Below are positions 8,361-12,159 of a stretch of DNA of 12,159 nt, piece after piece. A program made the position numbers and the translations under genes. Each line of letters begins with the position of its first letter. Position 1 is the first letter of the stretch. Under the pieces are notes generated by a model, which did no database searches, was not told where the DNA came from, and saw only the letters and a program-made list of their open reading frames with translations. Source of the DNA: Bacteroidota bacterium (GTDB taxonomy: Bacteria > Bacteroidota > Rhodothermia > Rhodothermales > UBA10348). Location: positions 1-12,159 of the forward strand of contig SMXL01000033.1 in NCBI GenBank assembly GCA_004356385.1, in the 5' to 3' direction.

Positions 8361-8393
8361 TAAAGAAATGGCGCGACCGATACGGTCGCGCCA
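8361..8393 (-). terminator. strong hairpin, probable terminator of the antitoxin gene
   Basis: TGGCGCGACCG (8369-8379) pairs perfectly with CGGTCGCGCCA (8383-8393), an 11-bp stem with a 3-base loop. Reading on the minus strand the second arm is followed by TTTCTTTA, so it best serves the minus-strand antitoxin gene ending at 8459. It also lies 58 bases past the plus-strand ATPase stop, but there the arm is followed by AAAATC rather than a T run. It may still act on both converging transcripts. Confidence 0.7.
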
Positions 8394-8458
8394 AAATCTC
8401 CAGTGCTGAACCGAATAAAGTGAATCACTCGCGACTCGAAACCACCGGATGGACCTGT

Positions 8459-8662
8459 CTATTTCTTCTTTCTCCCCCCTGATCCTCCTCCTTTTAGCAG
8501 TTTTTCGTACACATCGTAGGAAATGAGTACCGCGTACGGTTCGTTGTTCTTCTGAATCAAAATTCCTCGATCGATCCCTTTTGCGTGTTCAACGAGCTCA
8601 GAAGTTTTCGAACGCAACTCGGTAATGGTGGCAACAGCTTCTATTCCTTTTGTGAAATACAT
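8459..8662 (-). CDS. orphan Phd/YefM-family antitoxin-like protein
   Basis: This 67-residue protein shows the Phd/YefM antitoxin N-domain pattern: ATITELRSKTSELVEHAKG (about 10-29), then GILIQKNNEPYAVLISYDVYEKLL, the strand-turn-strand DNA-binding and dimer fold of type II antitoxins. The family normally represses its own operon and neutralises a RelE/YoeB or Doc toxin encoded just downstream. Here no toxin follows: a terminator-like hairpin begins 66 bases after the stop, and the AAA ATPase gene converges from the other side. The toxin-binding C-terminal region is replaced by a short Gly-rich, lysine-ended tail (GGGSGGRKKK). It may therefore act as a stand-alone DNA-binding regulator or be the remnant of a TA pair. 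No ribosome binding site is evident. The AT-rich 188-bp gap to eutN probably holds both promoters. Confidence 0.75.
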   Translation of the reverse strand: MYFTKGIEAVATITELRSKTSELVEHAKGIDRGILIQKNNEPYAVLISYDVYEKLLKGGGSGGRKKK

Positions 8663-8850
8663 GGTTAACTATTCTTATGGTATTCGGTGGGGTAATTTCG
8701 TGCTAGTATATAAAAGAATGCCTGTATAATACCAGAAATTTGTCATAATATTTCGAGTGGTTCGTCGCAGGACGATACCGATTGTATATTCGAGACATCG
8801 AATCCTGATCCACACAATATTCCATTTCAAACCACCCAGACACGCCCCCC
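8663..8850. promoter_or_regulatory. AT-rich divergent intergenic region, antitoxin-like gene / eutN
   Basis: The 188 bp between these divergent genes are clearly more AT-rich than their surroundings, with several TATA-like hexamers (for example the stretch at 8706-8731). The promoters of both genes must lie here, and the antitoxin-like protein could bind here to autoregulate, but I cannot pick a -35/-10 pair or a palindromic operator with confidence. Confidence 0.35.
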
Positions 8851-9129
8851 ATGGTCCTCTGTAAAGTAACGGGCACCGTCGTATCATCTCAAAAAGACGA
8901 AAGTTTTCGTAACGGGAAGCTCCTCATCGTTCATCCTGTCGACGTATTCGGAGAATTGGATGGGGTCAAGGATATGTTGGCTCTTGACCCTGGCTTCGGA
9001 GCCGGTCCGGATGATGTCGTGCTGGTAGCGCGTGAAGGTGCTGCAGTCCGTCAGCTGATGAATTGCGACAAGATCCCGGCAAACGTTGTAATACTTGGTG
9101 TAGTAGACGACTGGACCTATGAGGCGTAA
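8851..9129 (+). CDS. EutN/CcmL-family microcompartment vertex protein
   Basis: This 92-residue protein of the EutN/CcmL family (pfam03319) is of a type that forms pentamers capping the vertices of bacterial microcompartments. The usual order of motifs is present: KVTGTVVSSQKDES at the N-terminus, GKLLIVHPVD (about 22-31), the LALDPGFGAGPDDVVLVAREGAA block corresponding to the family's VDxxGAGxGexVLvxxGSsAR, and the C-terminal VVILGVVDDW. Length is typical (85-100). No hexameric BMC shell protein, signature enzyme or second EutN lies in the window, so this is either a satellite gene of a distant locus or a pentamer-only relative with another job. The ATG has no obvious ribosome binding site. 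It stands alone between its AT-rich promoter region and a hairpin. Confidence 0.88.
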   Translation: MVLCKVTGTVVSSQKDESFRNGKLLIVHPVDVFGELDGVKDMLALDPGFGAGPDDVVLVAREGAAVRQLMNCDKIPANVVILGVVDDWTYEA

Positions 9130-9167
9130 GGATCCGGTCTGGATTGGATAATCAGGATACGCCTTGT

Positions 9168-9214
9168 ATAAAACAGAAAACGCCGGATCATCCTTAGCTT
9201 GACGATCCGGCGTT
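9168..9214 (-). terminator. hairpin terminator between eutN and the DUF4382 gene
   Basis: AACGCCGGATC (9179-9189) and GATCCGGCGTT (9204-9214) form a perfect 11-bp stem with a 14-base loop. On the minus strand the stem is followed by the T-rich TTTTCTGTTTTAT, so it is mainly the terminator of the surface-protein genes ending at 9332 and of the fragment at 9248. For the converging plus-strand eutN transcript the hairpin is present without a T tail. Confidence 0.8.
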
Positions 9215-9247
9215 GAAGACCTATTGGATTATCGTGTCTAGATGGAC

Positions 9248-9325
9248 CTAGACGGCAGGTTCACAGAGTCCCCCACAAGGTGTCAGCGTTACTTCGATTA
9301 CCTGATCACCGAAGTCTGGCTTCCA
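9248..9325 (-). pseudogene. C-terminal relic of a second copy of the pilin-like gene
   Basis: Translated on the minus strand, these 26 codons read WKPDFGDQVIEVTLTPCGG then LCEPAV and a TAG stop. They align without gaps to residues 344-366 of the pilin-like protein encoded at 10711-11811 (WKPDFSDQVIQVSF...C-x-G-x-C), with the first twelve positions differing only by G/S and E/Q and both cysteines kept. Nothing upstream of the tryptophan codon belongs to that family: six bases earlier is the stop codon of the DUF4382 gene, in the same frame. It is therefore a 3'-end relic of a duplicated pilin-like gene whose body has been deleted or replaced. No start codon serves it. Confidence 0.75.
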
Positions 9326-9331
9326 AGACAG

Positions 9332-9916
9332 TTACTCCAAAAGCAAGGCTTCGCCATTCATTTCAACCTTTTTCAATGTTATAACAGGCATAAATATCAA
9401 CTTCCCACTTTCGCCGGCATCGACGAATGACTCCAAAACATCAAAATCTAAAGTGAGCGTAAGTACCTTCGAATCCGTCTCATTATAAAGCTCTACATCG
9501 TGCAAGAGAATCTTCACACCGCTTTGAAAACCGCTGGGAATCGTGAGCTCAGCTACTGAGTCGTCATCATAAGTAACATTGGCATCTTCTTCGACGAACA
9601 GCAGAAGGTGATTAAAAACGCCCTCGTTTAACGGAGTGTCGACTAGAACAGCTTCGGTGCCGTCTTGCAGCGTCAAAAGATCAAAATCCTGCTCTGTCTC
9701 GGAGAGTGTCTGGGTATCGCCGTCTGCTCCAACGATTTCGACTCGACTAATCGTTACGTCGGCCTTGGTAATTTGGGCTCGGGGCGCGTCAGTGAGTAAT
9801 ATTTTGATTCTGGGGCTCTGATCCGAGAAACTGTTGTCGTTGCTATCACAAGCACTGATAACAAGAGACACAGCGAGCGTTAAAACAACTACTAAAATAC
9901 TAGTGATCTGTCTCAT
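9332..9916 (-). CDS. DUF4382 domain lipoprotein
   Basis: This is a 194-residue predicted lipoprotein. Residues 1-22 are a signal peptide with lipobox ISAC and lipidated Cys23, followed by an acidic Asn/Asp/Ser linker. The rest matches the DUF4382 family: IKILLTDAPRAQITKADVTI, DFDLLTLQDGTEAVLV, LNEGVFNHLLLFVEEDANV, then AELTIPSGFQSGVKI. DUF4382 proteins are all-beta surface proteins of unknown function, frequent in marine Bacteroidota and related phyla. The frame is open to 9970, but the ATG at 9916 is chosen because the signal peptide starts exactly there and GGAAGG lies just upstream. It is the last gene of the minus-strand surface cluster. Its stop codon is immediately followed, in frame, by a relic of the pilin-like gene. 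Confidence 0.88.
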   Translation of the reverse strand: MRQITSILVVVLTLAVSLVISACDSNDNSFSDQSPRIKILLTDAPRAQITKADVTISRVEIVGADGDTQTLSETEQDFDLLTLQDGTEAVLVDTPLNEGVFNHLLLFVEEDANVTYDDDSVAELTIPSGFQSGVKILLHDVELYNETDSKVLTLTLDFDVLESFVDAGESGKLIFMPVITLKKVEMNGEALLLE

Positions 9917-9999
9917 GGTCCTTCCCAATCTTGGTTCAAGGGTACAACACGGTTTGGATCGGCTATCCACGAACTAGAATTAATACTGCCGCCGATATT

Positions 10000-10146
10000 T
10001 TACCCGATTTCCTCTAGAACACCCGTCGAAATATCGACGCCCTGGCTGGGATTACCGGAGGGTATGGCAACAAAGAATCCTTTGTAAATCGGTCGATACG
10101 AAGACCGTAGGCACGGTGCTGGCGCTCGGAGGTTATTAATCTCCAT
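10000..10146 (-). other. possible 48-codon ORF in the gap before the DUF4382 gene
   Basis: An ATG overlapping the last codons of the upstream lipoprotein opens a 48-codon frame. It ends in GFFVAIPSGNPSQGVDIS... and a TAA. The C-terminal half looks protein-like and its IPSG recalls the MPSG near the end of the upstream lipoprotein, so it may be a relic of another surface gene. The first half (Arg/Pro/Cys-rich) does not look coding. The gap 9917-10135 otherwise contains a 6-bp perfect hairpin (CGTCGA/TCGACG, 10024-10039) without a T tail. Confidence 0.2.
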
Positions 10147-10516
10147 CACGAATTAGAACAAGTCCCGAGGGCATAAATAGCCCGAGCTGAGGGTGCTCGA
10201 TGGAAATGTTCGGATTTCGCCCACATTCGCCCTCAGCCGATGTCAGAGTCGCACGTCCTCTAGGTGTCACTAAGACTTCACCAGGTTTTCCGGGGCAAGC
10301 CTGGTCTCCAAAAAAGTGAATTGAAATCGCTCTTACATCACGCATCGAAGTATCCGTGAATGGAGTCGAATTAACTCCGTCGAACGCCTTCACTTCATTG
10401 AACGACTTCGAGTGGTAAACATCAGCGTCTTTTTCTTCTAAATCGAGTGAGACAAGCTGATCTTGACACCCCATGAAGAACGCGCATGACAAAAAGAATA
10501 CAAGATTGAATCTCAT
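10136..10516 (-). CDS. small predicted lipoprotein of unknown function
   Basis: I do not recognise this 126-residue protein. It begins with a Lys/Arg-poor hydrophobic signal peptide (MRFNLVFFLSCAFFMGC) with a lipobox-like FMGC at residues 14-17, so it is probably an outer-membrane or periplasmic lipoprotein. The mature part is acidic at first (LDLEEKDADV), with two further cysteines (in QACPGKPG and GECGRNP) that could form a disulfide, and ends in LGLFMPSGLVLIRDGD. The frame extends upstream to 10681, but the added 55 residues lack structure and the signal peptide fixes the start at 10516. It lies between the pilin-like gene and the DUF4382 lipoprotein on the same strand. The 194-bp gap upstream contains an AT-rich patch (10581-10620) that may hold its own promoter. 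Confidence 0.65.
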   Translation of the reverse strand: MRFNLVFFLSCAFFMGCQDQLVSLDLEEKDADVYHSKSFNEVKAFDGVNSTPFTDTSMRDVRAISIHFFGDQACPGKPGEVLVTPRGRATLTSAEGECGRNPNISIEHPQLGLFMPSGLVLIRDGD

Positions 10517-10710
10517 TTTCAGTCCCGTCAACTTTTGAAATAGATTTACGGATGTGAGGGAAAGACCCTTGTCTACATTAACATACATACAAAAATTAAA
10601 CACATAATCACAAATTTTTCCGCTCGAATCAGTCCACTTAAAGTCGACCGGTGATGGCGCTCCACACGGAATCGTACCCAAACTGCACGAATTACCTAGT
10701 TGTGAATTTC
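10517..10710 (-). promoter_or_regulatory. intergenic region upstream of the small lipoprotein gene
   Basis: This 194-bp gap separates the pilin-like gene from the lipoprotein gene. On the minus strand an AT-rich patch at 10580-10620 contains TTTGTGA and, 18 bases on, TATGTATGTT, a possible but weak promoter pair. No terminator hairpin with a T tail is visible after the pilin-like stop, so read-through is also possible. Confidence 0.3.
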
Positions 10711-10718
10711 CTAGTTGT
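10695..10718. repeat. 9-bp direct repeat creating a second in-frame stop
   Basis: CCTAGTTGT occurs at 10695-10703 and again at 10710-10718, 15 bases apart. On the minus strand both copies encode the same AAC TAG, so the pilin-like gene ends ...YN-stop and a second in-frame ...HN-stop follows five codons later. Confidence 0.6.
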
Positions 10719-11811
10719 AGCAGTTTCCGCTGCAGGAATTGAACGAAACCTGGATGACCTGGTCGCTGAAATCGGGTTTCCAGCCGAAATCCTTCAGCTT
10801 TTTATAACCATTGGAATCTGTCTGCGTCCAGCCGTTACCACCATATGTTTCTTGGACGTTATCCCAATTCCCGCCGTAACCATTCGCCTTAATGTCCTCG
10901 TGCTGTTTGATCGAGAAACTCCGCAGATCCTCGAATGCAATGCGCCATTTTTGGTCGTCTACCGGATGGGCCTGGATCATGGAATACGGACCTTCCTGTA
11001 AATCTTCTAGATTATCAGTGTCTTCCTCCAGAGCATTGTGGACCCAGTCGTACCTGGAATCGAGATAAGCTTCTTCCCAGATCCCTTCTTCACTGCAATC
11101 CTTGTCAACCCCAATGAAGAAATTCACCCGTGTCTGAGGGGTCAGAACAATATTGTCAGGCGTAACGCGAAGCTCTTCTCCTTCGCGATTGTGGCCCGAA
11201 TTCAGGATCATTTCTGGTGACATGATATAGTATTTTTCATCATCGCTCATAACCACCGGTCCTTCTGGAAGCGGATTCCCGCCGGCGTCAAATTTGTTCA
11301 GCGTCGGCATTCCCTGCCCTCTATTTGGGATAAAGCGCTGCAAGAAAATGGCCGAGCAATAACCAGCCATCGACTCGAGGAACTCCAGCGTGACTCTACT
11401 GGAATCCTTTACTACGAGTAGTTTCACGTGGTAATTCTCGTTGATCGTGTGCTCGGCATCACCGAACCAGCCAGTAGCACGGATTTTTATATTCTGACCA
11501 TCGACACTGAAGCCTTGGGCCGAATAATGGCCGCCCTGGTAAACGCCTGTCAGTGCACCATCATAATTCGGGGCGCCCGATGAGGTGACACCATTGATAT
11601 TGGCAATCGCCTTGGCCAGGTCGTCGCCGGCCGACTGTGCGAGTTTATTCGCAATGTTGTAGGCCGATCGGGCAATTTCTCTCGCGAGAAGTTCCTCCTC
11701 GTATCCAGTCTGACGTTTGGTCGACTCGAGGGCAGTTTGCTGCTGTTGAAAGGCCAATATTGAACCGGCCAGTATGGATCCGAAGACGATGATTAGTAAT
11801 CCTTTTCCCAT
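10711..11811 (-). CDS. pilin-like/PilX-like membrane-anchored protein of unknown function
   Basis: This 366-residue protein starts MGKGLLIIVFGSILAG, a very short charged leader followed by one hydrophobic segment (residues 5-21), then a polar amphipathic helix with ALEST and EEELLAREIARSAYNIANKLAQS (38-60). This layout is that of type IV pilin-like or PilX-like minor pseudopilins, where a short leader ending in Gly is removed and the hydrophobic helix packs in the filament core. The usual Glu at +5 is not present, so cleavage is not assured. The rest is a large beta-rich, Gly/Asn/Tyr-rich domain with four cysteines (152, 239, 360, 364); the last two form a C-terminal C-S-G-N-C. I do not recognise the globular domain. 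A homologous C-terminus survives as a relic at 9248-9325. It follows, after 55 bp, the partial gene at the window edge and is probably co-transcribed with it. Confidence 0.7.
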   Translation of the reverse strand: MGKGLLIIVFGSILAGSILAFQQQQTALESTKRQTGYEEELLAREIARSAYNIANKLAQSAGDDLAKAIANINGVTSSGAPNYDGALTGVYQGGHYSAQGFSVDGQNIKIRATGWFGDAEHTINENYHVKLLVVKDSSRVTLEFLESMAGYCSAIFLQRFIPNRGQGMPTLNKFDAGGNPLPEGPVVMSDDEKYYIMSPEMILNSGHNREGEELRVTPDNIVLTPQTRVNFFIGVDKDCSEEGIWEEAYLDSRYDWVHNALEEDTDNLEDLQEGPYSMIQAHPVDDQKWRIAFEDLRSFSIKQHEDIKANGYGGNWDNVQETYGGNGWTQTDSNGYKKLKDFGWKPDFSDQVIQVSFNSCSGNCYN

Positions 11812-11866
11812 GACTTTTATCAGGCGTATTGTTGAGAGTATCTATAATCAGATTCTGCTAAAGGTC

Positions 11867-12159
11867 TTAGCATTTGCCAGCCGTATCACCATGACCCACG
11901 TGTTTTTCTAAAAACTTCTGACGGATCACTTTGCTACGCCACGATATCTTTCCATCTTCGATGCTCCTGTGACAGACCCAAACCCGTCGGTCCGGATCGG
12001 ATTCCGCGACCTCATTTTCGTCATAGATGTCGGCGCCATTGTTATCGCCGCCGCCGTCTTCGGGAGGATTATTGTTTGGCGGATTCTGGCTAGGAGACGA
12101 ATCCGGGTATTCCTCTTTTGTCCGGAATTCGGCCCGTTTGGTGTCGAACGAAAAGATCC
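11867..12159 (-). CDS. C-terminal part of a secreted protein with CH...HGD...GxC motif (partial)
   Basis: Only the last 96 codons lie in the window; the gene runs off the right edge and no start is visible. After an acidic, Pro/Asn/Gly-rich low-complexity linker (including NPPNNNPPEDGGGD) comes a compact module. It runs VWVCHRS, about 20 residues, KHVGHGDTAGKC and a TAA stop. The pattern C-H then H-x-x-HGD-x-x-G-x-C is a recurring small module of bacterial secreted proteins, in which the Cys and His residues plausibly bind a metal or form a disulfide; its function is not established. It precedes the pilin-like gene by 55 bp on the same strand, suggesting a common operon for surface or pilus-like components. 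Confidence 0.7.
   Translation of the reverse strand, partial: IFSFDTKRAEFRTKEEYPDSSPSQNPPNNNPPEDGGGDNNGADIYDENEVAESDPDRRVWVCHRSIEDGKISWRSKVIRQKFLEKHVGHGDTAGKC

Noticed and set aside
8361..8393. Perfect 11-bp hairpin as a mobile-element end or REP repeat
   Set aside because: No second copy of the same hairpin was noticed in the window, and its place between converging genes with a T-rich minus-strand tail fits a terminator.
9242..9430. 62-codon plus-strand ORF downstream of eutN
   Set aside because: It overlaps antisense the relic fragment and the end of the DUF4382 gene. Its residues show no family features, whereas the minus-strand reading matches known sequence.

Overview
This is bacterial chromosomal DNA with medium GC content and tightly packed genes. 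Two lipoproteins with lipoboxes, a DUF4382 lipoprotein, a pilin-like protein and a C-terminal CH...HGD...GxC secreted-protein motif suggest a diderm environmental bacterium. The combination looks to me like the Rhodothermota/Balneolota/Bacteroidota side of the tree, but that is an impression from gene content and no rRNA or tRNA is present to settle it.

Region 1 (about 1-3791, minus strand) is a compact thiamine-thiazole operon, transcribed thiO-thiS-thiG-(tenI/thiE-like)-thiD. Gaps are a few bases or the genes overlap. ThiO oxidises glycine to the imine, ThiS carries the sulfur as a C-terminal thiocarboxylate, ThiG builds the thiazole, and ThiD makes HMP-PP. The gene order resembles the Bacillus ten/thi operon. 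The TMP-synthase-superfamily member lacks the residues expected for TMP synthase, and also lacks the histidine I recall as catalytic in TenI. No thiF, thiC or TPP riboswitch is seen.

Region 2 (3895-6193, plus strand) holds a second FAD oxidoreductase of the DAO/MnmC type, divergent from thiO across 103 bp. It is followed by a class I fructose-bisphosphate aldolase of the FbaB/DhnA type that ends at a clear intrinsic terminator.

Region 3 (6371-9214) holds a 646-residue tandem AAA+ ATPase with Ycf46-like architecture (a degenerate first module and an intact second one). A solitary Phd/YefM-type antitoxin without a toxin lies on the opposite strand, followed by a stand-alone EutN/CcmL microcompartment vertex protein on the plus strand. 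Two strong hairpins punctuate the region.

Region 4 (9215-12159, all minus strand) is a cell-surface cluster. In transcription order it contains the C-terminal part of a secreted protein with a CH...HGD...GxC motif, a pilin-like membrane-anchored protein, a small unknown lipoprotein and a DUF4382 lipoprotein. Immediately after the DUF4382 stop codon, in the same frame, lies a 26-codon fragment matching the C-terminus of the pilin-like protein. It is a relic of a duplicated copy and the most direct sign of rearrangement in the window.

No insertion sequence, tRNA, rRNA or CRISPR array was recognised.
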